Below the pieces are notes generated by a model, which saw only the letters and a list, made by a program, of their open reading frames with translations, had not been told where the DNA came from and searched no databases. Below, piece by piece: positions 55,452 through 64,000 of a stretch of DNA of 64,000 nucleotides; positions within the stretch are counted from its first letter, which is position 1; the number at the start of each line of letters is the position of its first letter. The stretch spans positions 78,760,866 to 78,824,865 of the forward strand of contig NC_060252.1 of the NCBI RefSeq assembly GCF_921293095.1, read 5' to 3'. A program made the position numbers and the translations under genes. The DNA is from Ischnura elegans (Eukaryota > Arthropoda > Insecta > Odonata > Coenagrionidae).

Positions 55452-57149
55452 ATGGACGAGGACTCTAACGAATCCGAGCCCAATGGTCCCTGGACCGATG
55501 ATGACAGCCTTTCAAGCCCTCCTTCCTCGCCTGCATCTAACCTGCCATCCTCTCCTGAATCACCGACACCAAGTCCATCCCAATCCATGCCAACCAACCC
55601 CGTTCCCGTCAACCCAGTTCCTGCCGCGGTAAGTCCGGGCATTGCAAATCCTCTCCTTCCTAGCATAGTCCCAACCATAGAACCTCTTTCATCTGCAAAA
55701 TCTGACAATCAATCTAATTCTGTTATTCAAATCACGCTTCCCGTGGAAAAGTTGCATGATCCAGCCGTAAGAGCATTACTTGGCCTTCAGCCGTTGCAAA
55801 ATAATGATTCTGATATTACTTTAAATGGTGTAGAAGACTTTGAGGTAGATAATAGAAAAAAACGTAGACGTGTTGTGACTCCACCGCCAGTAGTAATGCC
55901 GCCCATAGAAACCAGCAATAGGTTTAGCCCGTTACAATCTGAGTCTGAAATTGGCCCTCTTAAGGCCCCTCAAATTTCCAAGTCCAACTTGCCGTCGACA
56001 AATTCAGCTAATTCCTCCCATTCTCCAATGCTTATCTCACAAAACGGACCTTTTAAGGCCCAAACCCCCGAAAATCCCTCAACTCCCCCTCAGGTTACTC
56101 GTAAATACAAGATTCCCCCGATTTTCTTAAAGGAGCAATCTGATTGGTCGATAAAGAACCGTGCCATAATCACTGCCACTAGCCGCCCGCCCGTTTGTAA
56201 TACGACAGGCTCCCAAATCAGGATTCAATGCCATACTTCTGATGACTTTCGTATTCTCGTAAAGCTTTTCACTGAGAAAAAATGGGAATTTTACTCCTAT
56301 CAACTTGCTGAGGACAAAAAAACCTATCTAGTTGTTCGCGGCCTTCTATCTTCTACCTCCATCGATGAAATCCGCGAGTCCCTTGAAGAGCAAGACGTTG
56401 TAGTAGACGACATTGTCCAGCTGCGCACCACGCGCCCACTCAAATCTGAACGAGACCGACGAGAACGCCTTCTGCAAAACGATCCAGCAGCAACCCTGCC
56501 ACCTCTGCCAACCAGACTCCTACCACTGTTCCAGCTGAAGCTGCAATCCAAGGCTGACGAAGAGAAACTTCGCCGCATTACTCATCTCTGCGGTTTAGGA
56601 GTAAAAATTGAGCCATTACGCCCTTCGCCCGGCCCGCCGCAGTGCACGAAATGCCAACGTCACGGGCACACATACAAATCGTGCGGCATGCAGACTCGCT
56701 GCGTTAGATGCGGAGACAATCACTCCCATACTGAATGCACTCTAATTAAACCCGAACCCGCCAAATGCGCAAATTGTAATGGAGCCCATCCCGCAAATTA
56801 TAAACAATGCCCAAATTATCTTTCATTTGCTGAAAAAGTCCGTAATAGCCGCCGTCCGCCAGCAACTCAGCCAAATTTCACTCCTGGCTCCTTTCCTGCC
56901 TTACAATCATCATCTGCACCGAACCAGCCAATCACAGCAAGCCCTCAGCAATCTCAGCAATCCGATGCATCTGAATCCGGCCTTCAGTCATTCCTATTGT
57001 CTTTCTTCACGCCAAACATGAAGCAAAAAATCTCCTCATGGTTAACAGGCCTCATCAAGAAACTTCTCATTCCTTCAGACAAACCCAAATCAGAAATCAT
57101 AATTAACGAAGTTATTCAAATCGCCATGTCCCTCCTTAGCGATGGATAA
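55452..57149 (+). CDS. Element C ORF1 protein (RNA-binding, three zinc knuckles)
   Basis: 565 residues from ATG 55452 (MDEDSNESEPNGPWTDDDSL). An acidic, Pro/Ser-rich N-terminus; ITLPVEKLHDPAVRALLGLQP near 95-115, parallel to the B motif; two GPLKA/GPFKA repeats; KIPPIFLKEQSDWSIKNRAI; and a PRE_C2HC-like region (LVVRGLLSSTSIDEIRESL). Knuckles are CTKCQRHGHTYKSC, CVRCGDNHSHTEC and CANCNGAHPANYKQC. The hydrophobic C-terminus (KISSWLTGLIKKLLIP) and final SLLSDG match B. It is clearly homologous to B ORF1 but diverged, so C is a sister family. It overlaps ORF2 by 8 bases. Confidence 0.92.
   Translation: MDEDSNESEPNGPWTDDDSLSSPPSSPASNLPSSPESPTPSPSQSMPTNPVPVNPVPAAVSPGIANPLLPSIVPTIEPLSSAKSDNQSNSVIQITLPVEKLHDPAVRALLGLQPLQNNDSDITLNGVEDFEVDNRKKRRRVVTPPPVVMPPIETSNRFSPLQSESEIGPLKAPQISKSNLPSTNSANSSHSPMLISQNGPFKAQTPENPSTPPQVTRKYKIPPIFLKEQSDWSIKNRAIITATSRPPVCNTTGSQIRIQCHTSDDFRILVKLFTEKKWEFYSYQLAEDKKTYLVVRGLLSSTSIDEIRESLEEQDVVVDDIVQLRTTRPLKSERDRRERLLQNDPAATLPPLPTRLLPLFQLKLQSKADEEKLRRITHLCGLGVKIEPLRPSPGPPQCTKCQRHGHTYKSCGMQTRCVRCGDNHSHTECTLIKPEPAKCANCNGAHPANYKQCPNYLSFAEKVRNSRRPPATQPNFTPGSFPALQSSSAPNQPITASPQQSQQSDASESGLQSFLLSFFTPNMKQKISSWLTGLIKKLLIPSDKPKSEIIINEVIQIAMSLLSDG
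55953..56061. repeat. Two copies of the GGCCCTCTTAAGG-type 16-mer in element C
   Basis: At 55953-55968 (read GPLKAP) and 56046-56061 (read GPFKAQ). Confidence 0.7.
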
Positions 57150-59829
57150 GCGCCCTGCCACGAAGCTCAAGATACTGCATTGGAACATTTGCGGCCTGCA
57201 CGAAAAGCAAGAAGAACTCCGAGTTCTTTTAACTTCAAATCAAATAGACGCTGCCTGTATCCAAGAAACTCTGCTAATTCCATCGAAAAACATTTATTTT
57301 CCCGGCTTCAAACAGTACCGCCTTGATCGTGAAAATGCGAGAGGAGGGGGAGTACTACTTCTAATTAAATCGTCAATTCCTTCGGAACAACTGCCAATCC
57401 CGCAATCTGAATCCGCAATCGAAGCTGTCGGCGCAAAAATCCGGACAAGTCTCGGAGACATCCATCTTTGGTCCGTTTATCGTCAACCTAAAACAGCAAA
57501 GAAGGAAGATACTTTATTTTTAAATTCAATTTTAAAAGCCCGAAGCATCATAGCCGGCGATTTAAACGCAAAACACCAAAGCTGGGGTTGTAATAAAAAT
57601 AATCAAGCAGGAAATATGATCCTTCATCTTCAACGCCGCCGCAACCTAATCATCACTGCTCCAGACTCCCCATCGCATTTCTCTTCCCGTGGCTCATCCG
57701 ACATTCTGGACATCGCACTCTCCTCCAACGTTCCCGTGACCAACCAGTCCTCTACAATAGATTCCTCTCTGTCAGACCATCTTCCTGTTCACTTCTGTGT
57801 CAACTGCCTGCCAGAAAAGAAATTCACCGGCCGCCGAGCAATTAACTATAACAAATTTTCGCGTTTAGTTGCCGATAATTGCCATCTTCTGAAGCCCGCT
57901 TCCATCAATAGCAGGAAAAAAGCTGACGAATTCGTGGAACTTCTCACCACCATTCTTCAAGACGCCGCTAACGACGCGAAATACGAGCTGCCCGAAAAAT
58001 CCCTGCCTGACGCTCTCCCAGAGAACATTATTCAGCTAATTCAGCGACGAAACTCCGCGCGAAAATTTTGGCAGCATTCGAGAAAACAGGAAGACCGAAA
58101 AATCTACAATGCCCTACGAAATCGCGTTCAACGCGCTATTAAAACCCACCGCAGCGAAAACTGGACGAAAAAAATTGAATCTCTGCGAAGCGCCGACGGA
58201 ACAATTTGGCCGATCGCAAAGGCTTTAAAAAAACCTCGCCGTCTAATTCCAGCACTCTCCTCCGCAGAAGGCCGAATAGTTACAGACGCCGAAAAAGCAA
58301 ATCTCTTCGCAGAAATACTTGAAAACCGATTCTGCAACGACTTACCATCTTCATTGGAAGAAGAATGCTCCATTACCTGGCTGAGTCTTCAGTATGCGCC
58401 AATCTCCGAACCAGAATATACAACTCCGGTCGAAATTGCAGCAGTCATCAAAACTCTCAAGAGGAAATCAGCGCCAGGCCCTGACGGGATCAATAATCGC
58501 TTGCTCAGAAACCTTCCAACGCAAATGTTCAAAATTCTTAGCATTTTTTTTAATTCTTTATTAAATATTTCGTATTTTCCCACTGCATGGAAGCTAGCGA
58601 AAGTCATCATGCTCCTCAAACCTAACAAAATTCCGTCCGATCCCAAATCCTACCGTCCTATTAGTTTATTAAACACATTGTCTAAGCTCTTTGAATCGAT
58701 CATTCATTCCCGGCTCCGTGCGTTCCTCGACGAAAATGAAGTCATCCGGCCAGAGCAGACAGGATTCCGTCAACGCACTGCAACTACTCATCAGATCCTG
58801 CGATTGGTCGAGACAATAACATCTGGATTCAACAGTAAGCTGATATCGCATGCTGTATTCCTGGACCTGGAAGCTGCGTTTGACAGGGTCTGGACTTTGG
58901 GCCTAATTCACAAGCTCTCCTCTCTCGAAATTCCCTTATACCTTACCAAATTAACCCAATCCTTTTCCTCTGACAGAACCTTTTTTGTCCAAATTAACTC
59001 CTCTGCTTCACAATTCCATTCCATTTCCTCCGGCGTTCCGCAAGGAGCAATCCTTTCCCCTACCTTATTCAACCTTTTTGTTAATGACACCCCAACCCAT
59101 CCTAAATCGCACCTTTTCCAGTATGCTGACGATACCACCCTATTGGCTCAAGGTTCAGACCCGCACCGAACTGCCGACACCATGCAGGAGCATCTCGACG
59201 CTTATGAAGACTGGGCCGACGACTGGAAGCTGAGCGTAAACGCCGAAAAATGCACTCATATCGTCTTTTCAAGACGCCCCAAAGCAGGTGACGGCCATCA
59301 ATTGTTTTACGGGAACGCACGGATTCCAAAGAGCCAAACGGCGAAGTATTTAGGCGTCTTATTGGATAAAAGATTAACGTGGGCTAGCCACATTAGAACG
59401 CAAACTCAAAAATGTCAAGGTATTCATGCAGCATTATTCCCGCTGCTGAAAGCCAATTCTCCATTACCTTTAAAAACTAAATTACTGCTTTACTCTTCAA
59501 CCATAAAACCTTTGCTTACATATGCCTCACCCGTGTGGCTTCATGCTAGTGCCACGCATTTAAAAAGAATACAAACATGCGAGAATAAAATCGTGCGAAA
59601 AATTATAGGCGCACCCTGGTTTGTTAGTAATAAGCAAATCCGTAATGATCTAAATCTACTTCCTATTTTAATGCTCTTAAAGTCAAATCTCAGTAAATTC
59701 CAACTTTCTTTTGCTAAAACCAATAATAAATTATTAAGTAACTTATGGGACTATGCTATTCCTAATACCTCTACCCACAGAACTCCTAAATGCGCCCTTA
59801 TCCCTTCCCATATTCCTTTTCCCACTTAA
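57142..59829 (+). CDS. Element C ORF2 (APE endonuclease and reverse transcriptase)
   Basis: 895 residues, intact, starting MDKRPATKLKILHWNICGLH within the ORF1 stop (ATGGATAA overlap). The endonuclease has HWNICG, IQETLLIP, AGDLNAKHQSWG (Leu where Phe is usual) and SDHLPVHF. The RT has SAPGPDGINN, SYRPISLLNTLSKLFE, FLDLEAAFDRVW near 573, SGVPQGAILSP, FQYADDTTLLA near 660 and KYLGVLLDKRLTW. Same length and block spacing as B ORF2. A complete ORF pair plus a leader makes C the best candidate for a functional element in the window. Confidence 0.93.
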   Translation: MDKRPATKLKILHWNICGLHEKQEELRVLLTSNQIDAACIQETLLIPSKNIYFPGFKQYRLDRENARGGGVLLLIKSSIPSEQLPIPQSESAIEAVGAKIRTSLGDIHLWSVYRQPKTAKKEDTLFLNSILKARSIIAGDLNAKHQSWGCNKNNQAGNMILHLQRRRNLIITAPDSPSHFSSRGSSDILDIALSSNVPVTNQSSTIDSSLSDHLPVHFCVNCLPEKKFTGRRAINYNKFSRLVADNCHLLKPASINSRKKADEFVELLTTILQDAANDAKYELPEKSLPDALPENIIQLIQRRNSARKFWQHSRKQEDRKIYNALRNRVQRAIKTHRSENWTKKIESLRSADGTIWPIAKALKKPRRLIPALSSAEGRIVTDAEKANLFAEILENRFCNDLPSSLEEECSITWLSLQYAPISEPEYTTPVEIAAVIKTLKRKSAPGPDGINNRLLRNLPTQMFKILSIFFNSLLNISYFPTAWKLAKVIMLLKPNKIPSDPKSYRPISLLNTLSKLFESIIHSRLRAFLDENEVIRPEQTGFRQRTATTHQILRLVETITSGFNSKLISHAVFLDLEAAFDRVWTLGLIHKLSSLEIPLYLTKLTQSFSSDRTFFVQINSSASQFHSISSGVPQGAILSPTLFNLFVNDTPTHPKSHLFQYADDTTLLAQGSDPHRTADTMQEHLDAYEDWADDWKLSVNAEKCTHIVFSRRPKAGDGHQLFYGNARIPKSQTAKYLGVLLDKRLTWASHIRTQTQKCQGIHAALFPLLKANSPLPLKTKLLLYSSTIKPLLTYASPVWLHASATHLKRIQTCENKIVRKIIGAPWFVSNKQIRNDLNLLPILMLLKSNLSKFQLSFAKTNNKLLSNLWDYAIPNTSTHRTPKCALIPSHIPFPT

Positions 59830-60022
59830 CCCCTGCAATTGCCCGGACTGAAACTTCACAGAAAATCACAAGTATAGTATAGAAACCACCACCACCGCAG
59901 AAACCCGAAGAAGACAGCCCATTGGCTGGGAGCTCCGACCACCAGCATATAAGAAAACTCCGCGTTGCGTTGCGGCAACTGACAACAAGGAGCTCTCCAG
60001 CATCTGCGCGCCTTTGGGCGCC

Positions 60023-61741
60023 ATGGATTTCGAGTCCCCAGAGTCTCCGAATCCGGAGATTGCATGGGAATTTGAGAAAGCATCACGCCAGCCTCTCCGG
60101 CGGCCATCAGTCAGCCCCGTTCCTGAGGAATCATCCGAGACAGCAGCCAACCAGTCTCCGTCGGCCATCCCCGTTCGAGACTCGGTGAGTCATGGCACTG
60201 AACCTCCCCCTAGTGTTAATCATAGTGATCCCAGTGTCTCCGATGAAGCATTCATTAGCATTTCTTTGCCTAAAGCCAAGCTTAACGATCCAAGTGTTCG
60301 CGATTTACTCGGCCTTCCGCCGTTGACGCCTAACGTCACTCAATCCGGCGATAGTGCCTTCACGTTATATCGCAAACGACAGCGTATGTCATCTTCGCCT
60401 CCGATGTCACCACCTCCAATCGTTACCAGCAACCGTTTTGATGTATTTGCCAGTGTAGACTCTGAAAACGGCCCTAATGAGGACCATTTTGGCCCTCTTC
60501 AGGACCTTAGCCACAAGCACACCAGCAATGGTCCTCTTAAGGGCCTTAACCACAAGCACTCTAGCTCTGCTTCAAGCAACGGCCCTCTTAAGGACCCTCA
60601 TCAAAGTACTAGCGCCGCTACGCCTCCCAGACCACAGGTAGCTCGCCCAGTGGACGCCGCGTCATCATCCACGGCAGCAGGACCTTCGAACGCTCGCGTT
60701 AATCCACCAAGAGTCAAAATACCACCAATTTTCCTGAAAGACGGCAGCCAATGGTCGACTAAAAACAGAGCAATCGTTGCTGCAACTAGCAACCCACCCG
60801 TCTGCCACTCCACTGGATCCAACATTCGCATCCAATGCCACAATTCCGACGATTTTCGCTCTCTTGTTCGCCTGTTTAAAGAAAGAAATTGGGAATATTT
60901 CACGTACCAGCTTCAAGAAGATAAGAAGATATTTCTTCTCCTCCGCGGCTTGCAGGCTGACACTACCATCGAGGAAATTCAGGAAGGACTAGAAGCCATT
61001 GGACTGAACGTGGACGACATTGTACAGCTTCGGACTACTCGTCCCCTGAAATCGGAACGCGAACGCCGAGAGCGCATTCTTGCCGATGATCCAGGCGCAG
61101 CATTAGCACCTCTGCCTACACGCTTGCTGCCGCTTTTTCAACTAAAGCTGTCATCCGCTGCGGATAAGGAAAAGTTTGAAAAAATCACCAATCTCTGTGG
61201 ACTCGGCGTCAAAATAGAACCATTTCGTCCCTCACCAGGGCCACCTCAATGCGTCAAGTGTCAGCGATTTGGTCACACTCACAAATCCTGTGGATTGCAA
61301 GTAAGATGTGTTCGATGCGGAGGCCAACACTCTCATACCGATTGTACAGTATTCCGCCCAGAACCTGCTAAGTGTGCAAACTGCCAAGGACCGCACCCAG
61401 CTAACTACAAGCAGTGCCCTCATTACAAGACTTTTGCAGAAAAAATGCGAGCTGGACGAACTGCTACAAGCACCGTCCCTGAAAACAACAACGAGCATTA
61501 TCCTCCACTATCAGACGCACGTACCAATTCCACTGCAGATTCCGCCAGTCAACAACCTTCTCCTGCCTCCGATCTACAATCCTTCCTATCAACCTTATTC
61601 ACCCCATCCCTTCGGCAAAAAATCACTTCCTGGATTTCTAACTTAGTCAGGCAACTAATTACTCCCTCTACCACTCCCAAATCCGAAATCCTTTTTAATG
61701 CCATAATCCAAGGAGCTCTTAGTCTGCTGTCCGATGGCTAA
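60023..61741 (+). CDS. Element B' ORF1 protein (RNA-binding, three zinc knuckles)
   Basis: 572 residues from ATG 60023, the same length as B ORF1 with a handful of substitutions (for example MDF for MDL, KSERERR for KLERELR near residue 345). All three zinc knuckles, the DLLGL motif, the four GP-type repeats and the terminal SLLSDG are kept. The differences show B and B' are separate copies, not an assembly repeat. Confidence 0.9.
   Translation: MDFESPESPNPEIAWEFEKASRQPLRRPSVSPVPEESSETAANQSPSAIPVRDSVSHGTEPPPSVNHSDPSVSDEAFISISLPKAKLNDPSVRDLLGLPPLTPNVTQSGDSAFTLYRKRQRMSSSPPMSPPPIVTSNRFDVFASVDSENGPNEDHFGPLQDLSHKHTSNGPLKGLNHKHSSSASSNGPLKDPHQSTSAATPPRPQVARPVDAASSSTAAGPSNARVNPPRVKIPPIFLKDGSQWSTKNRAIVAATSNPPVCHSTGSNIRIQCHNSDDFRSLVRLFKERNWEYFTYQLQEDKKIFLLLRGLQADTTIEEIQEGLEAIGLNVDDIVQLRTTRPLKSERERRERILADDPGAALAPLPTRLLPLFQLKLSSAADKEKFEKITNLCGLGVKIEPFRPSPGPPQCVKCQRFGHTHKSCGLQVRCVRCGGQHSHTDCTVFRPEPAKCANCQGPHPANYKQCPHYKTFAEKMRAGRTATSTVPENNNEHYPPLSDARTNSTADSASQQPSPASDLQSFLSTLFTPSLRQKITSWISNLVRQLITPSTTPKSEILFNAIIQGALSLLSDG
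60470..60596. repeat. Four copies of the GGCCCTCTTAAGG-type 16-mer in element B'
   Basis: At 60470, 60491, 60530 and 60581, at the offsets found in B and identical to them. Confidence 0.8.
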
Positions 61742-64000
61742 TCAGAACATTACTCAGTTACGGATCCTGCAGTGGAATATCTGTGGACTGCAACATAAAC
61801 AAGAAGAACTACGTCATCTCCTCAATGAACAACTTGTTGACATTGCCTTAATTCAAGAAACCAAATTAAAGCCAGAAAAGAATATCTTCATCCCGGGCTA
61901 TCAACGCTTCCGGCAAGATCGCGAGGAAACCGGCGGAGGAGTCTTACTACTTGTCAAAAATTCGATTGCAGCGTCAAGACTCCCTTATAATCAATCTTCT
62001 TCTGTTGAAGCTGTTGGCGCATCGATTAGAACAAGGATTGGAAACGTTGCCATCTGGTCCATCTACCGGCCACCAAACAACTGCCCTAAAAAAGAAGAAT
62101 TTTCAGCAATTGCAGCACTTCTGCACGGAATGGCCGTTTTAGGAGGCGACTTCAACGCTAAAAATACAACCTGGGGATGCAACGCAACTAATCGTCCTGG
62201 CATCTTACTCCACTGCTTGCAGCAAGAGAAGAACTTCGAGATTCTGGCTCCCTTATCTCCTACTCACTTTTCTTCCCGCGGTTCCAGCGACATACTGGAT
62301 ATCGTTTTAACCTACAAAATCCCTTTGCCAAATCAACCCACTATCCTAGACTCATCCGCCTCTGATCATCTTCCCATCCTGTACACCATTCCTTGCTCAC
62401 CCTCCGACCGAATCAATCCCTCAAAGCCCAGAATTAATTACAACAAATTCACAAGAATCATCGGAGATAATTCATTCAAGCTTGAAGATCTTCCGCTGCA
62501 AACCCGGTCTGATGCAGACGTTTTCATAGGAAAACTCACGGACCTGATCAACGATTCTGCTGCACAGGCGAAATTCATTCCTCCTCCGACATCGCATCCT
62601 GACGCAATTCCTATTGAAATTCTGACAACTATCCGGCACAGGAATTCAGCCAGGAAGGCGTGGCAGCAATCAAGACTGCGAGAAGATCGCATGAAATTCA
62701 ACGCGCTGAGAAATCGCGTACAACGACTTCTTGCAAATCATCGTAAGAAATCCTGGCACGATAAACTGAAGAATATTGAATTACATCACGGCAGCATCTG
62801 GCCAGTGTCGAAAGCTCTACGCAAACCGCGCCGAGACATTCCTTCATTGAAAACTGTCAACGGCCGGGCAACCACGGATCACCAAAAAGCTGAAATTTTC
62901 AGCGAAATGCTTGAAAAGCGTTTTTCAAACGACTTGCCATCCGAGTTGGAGGAAGACTGTACCACATCCTGGCTAGCCCTACACTACTACCCAATCTCTG
63001 AACCTTCGCCTATATCCTCTTCCGAAATAACATCAATAATCCGAACCCTAAAACCCAAATCTGCTCCCGGCCCTGATAACATTCCCAACCGTCTCCTTAA
63101 AAATTTACCTTCACCCACCATAAACCTCTTAACCAAACTATTCAACTTCCTTTTGCAAATTTCCTACTTTCCCACTTCCTGGAAGAAAGCCAAGATCATT
63201 ATGATCCCGAAACCACACAAACCTCCAACCAATTCCTCCTCCTATAGACCAATCAGTCTTCTAGACACTCTTGGCAAACTTTTCGAAATTCTCATTCACC
63301 GCCGGCTGAAAGAATTCGTCAGAAAAAACGACGTTCTGCGACCAGAGCAAGCAGGATTCCGGCAGAAAATATCCACTACGCACCAAATTGTACGCCTGAC
63401 CGAAGCCATCACTTCCGGATTCAATAGCAAATGGATCAGCCACTGCGTTTTCTTAGACCTGGAAGCGGCGTTTGACCGAGTCTGGACCCTGGGCCTAATC
63501 TACAAACTGTCTGCTATCGGAACTCCATCATACCTACTCAAAATAATCCAGTCCTTTGCATCCGACCGTACCTTCTTCGTCCAAGTCAATTCTGCTCAAT
63601 CCTTTTTCCGCCCAATAACCTCTGGTGTTCCCCAAGGAGCCATCCTCTCCCCTACCCTATTTAATATTTATGTTAACGATACTCCAACCAATCCCGAAAC
63701 CCACCTCCTCCTTTACGCAGACGATACTACGATTCCGGCTCAGGGTTCAGACCCGGAATCTACAGCGGATCGCCTTCAAGAACACATAGATGAATATGAA
63801 GATTGGTCGCAAGATTGGAAACTCTCCATAAATCCGAACAAATGCTTACATGTGGTATTTTCCAGACGCCCAAGAGCCGGAGAAGGACCACGAATTTACT
63901 TCAAAAACAAAACCATTCCCAAGCAAGAAGTCGCAAAATACCTCGGCGTGGAACTCGATAAGCGTCTAACATGGTCACACCACATCACTTCTACCATCAA
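61734..64000 (+). CDS. Element B' ORF2, partial at window end
   Basis: Open from ATG 61734 to the window end (about 755 codons), covering endonuclease and RT through KYLGVELDKRLTWSHH. Catalytic positions match B: WNICG, QETK, GGDFNAK, SDHLP, FLDLEAAFDRVW and YADD. One change sits next to the active site: TTIPAQG in place of TTILAQG after YADD near 63,735, a Leu-to-Pro switch that could weaken the RT. Others are KKSWHDKL for KESWHYKL. The C-terminal ~140 residues lie outside the window. Confidence 0.9.
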   Translation, partial: MANQNITQLRILQWNICGLQHKQEELRHLLNEQLVDIALIQETKLKPEKNIFIPGYQRFRQDREETGGGVLLLVKNSIAASRLPYNQSSSVEAVGASIRTRIGNVAIWSIYRPPNNCPKKEEFSAIAALLHGMAVLGGDFNAKNTTWGCNATNRPGILLHCLQQEKNFEILAPLSPTHFSSRGSSDILDIVLTYKIPLPNQPTILDSSASDHLPILYTIPCSPSDRINPSKPRINYNKFTRIIGDNSFKLEDLPLQTRSDADVFIGKLTDLINDSAAQAKFIPPPTSHPDAIPIEILTTIRHRNSARKAWQQSRLREDRMKFNALRNRVQRLLANHRKKSWHDKLKNIELHHGSIWPVSKALRKPRRDIPSLKTVNGRATTDHQKAEIFSEMLEKRFSNDLPSELEEDCTTSWLALHYYPISEPSPISSSEITSIIRTLKPKSAPGPDNIPNRLLKNLPSPTINLLTKLFNFLLQISYFPTSWKKAKIIMIPKPHKPPTNSSSYRPISLLDTLGKLFEILIHRRLKEFVRKNDVLRPEQAGFRQKISTTHQIVRLTEAITSGFNSKWISHCVFLDLEAAFDRVWTLGLIYKLSAIGTPSYLLKIIQSFASDRTFFVQVNSAQSFFRPITSGVPQGAILSPTLFNIYVNDTPTNPETHLLLYADDTTIPAQGSDPESTADRLQEHIDEYEDWSQDWKLSINPNKCLHVVFSRRPRAGEGPRIYFKNKTIPKQEVAKYLGVELDKRLTWSHHITSTI

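Larger units (their letters stand above)
55214..59912 (+). mobile_element. Jockey LINE element C, apparently intact
   Basis: The leader begins near 55,214 (GACAGCACGCC, matching GACAGCCCATT at the start of B'), with GGCAACTGACAACAAG at about 55,279. Both ORFs are open, and the 3' tail after ORF2 is about 80 bases without poly(A). The same order of leader words in B' suggests shared 5' promoter sequence. Confidence 0.8.
59913..64000 (+). mobile_element. Jockey LINE element B', cut by window end
   Basis: Same family as B, at a constant offset of 9273 bases from 50,703 onward. Its leader is longer than that of B: GACAGCCCATTGG, GCTGGGAGCTCC, AGCATATAAG (a TATA-like word) and GGCAACTGACAAC. It follows element C head-to-tail. 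Confidence 0.88.

Noticed and set aside
50698..64000. Calling the B-C-B' array a telomere
   Set aside because: No telomeric simple repeat (such as TTAGG arrays) is visible in the window; a tandem LINE array alone is not enough.

Overview
This is a eukaryotic, almost certainly arthropod and probably insect, genomic window made almost entirely of transposable elements. I see no host protein gene, tRNA, rRNA or CRISPR array. The organism call rests on the element types: Jockey-clade LINEs whose ORF1 carries an RRM/PRE_C2HC-like region plus three CCHC knuckles, R1/I-group, CR1-like and RTE LINE remnants, a Helitron with end sequences I know from insect genomes, hAT, Harbinger and piggyBac-like DNA elements, and a gypsy-type LTR start.

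Region by region. 1-132 is a 59-bp-arm inverted repeat resembling Penelope-associated sequence. 2.06-9.17 kb is a decayed DNA transposon with GTAATTCCGTCAC subterminal repeats; it holds a Harbinger-like element (TTA target duplication), which itself holds a hAT element (8-bp duplication). 9.5-20.3 kb is a graveyard of broken RTE, Harbinger, Jockey, CR1-like and R1-like pieces. 20.3-24.95 kb is a nearly intact Jockey element. 25.0-28.4 kb has two ORF1 remnants, one LTR with its primer binding site and a gag start.

28.45-50.6 kb (minus strand) holds two head-to-tail copies of one Jockey family. Copy 1 is split by a minus-strand Helitron (28,685-30,594) and by a hAT element (33,249-42,809). The hAT holds a TTAA-flanked piggyBac-like element (33,893-42,214), which holds a three-unit 2.3-kb tandem array rich in GCGAAGC mini-hairpins. 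The sister copy or neighbouring repeat units supply the unfilled site for the hAT, piggyBac and Helitron insertions, so insertion order is readable: LINE, then hAT, then piggyBac, with the tandem array inside the last.

50.7-64.0 kb (plus strand) is a tight head-to-tail run of three Jockey elements in order B, C, B'. B and C have both ORFs open; B' runs off the window. ORF1 and ORF2 overlap by exactly 8 bases in each, suggesting coupled translation. ORF1 would coat the RNA; ORF2 supplies the endonuclease and reverse transcriptase for target-primed insertion. A 16-bp near-palindrome, close to GGCCCTCTTAAGGGCC, recurs in these elements and in the distant Jockey element at 20 kb in different reading frames; it is the least explained signal here.
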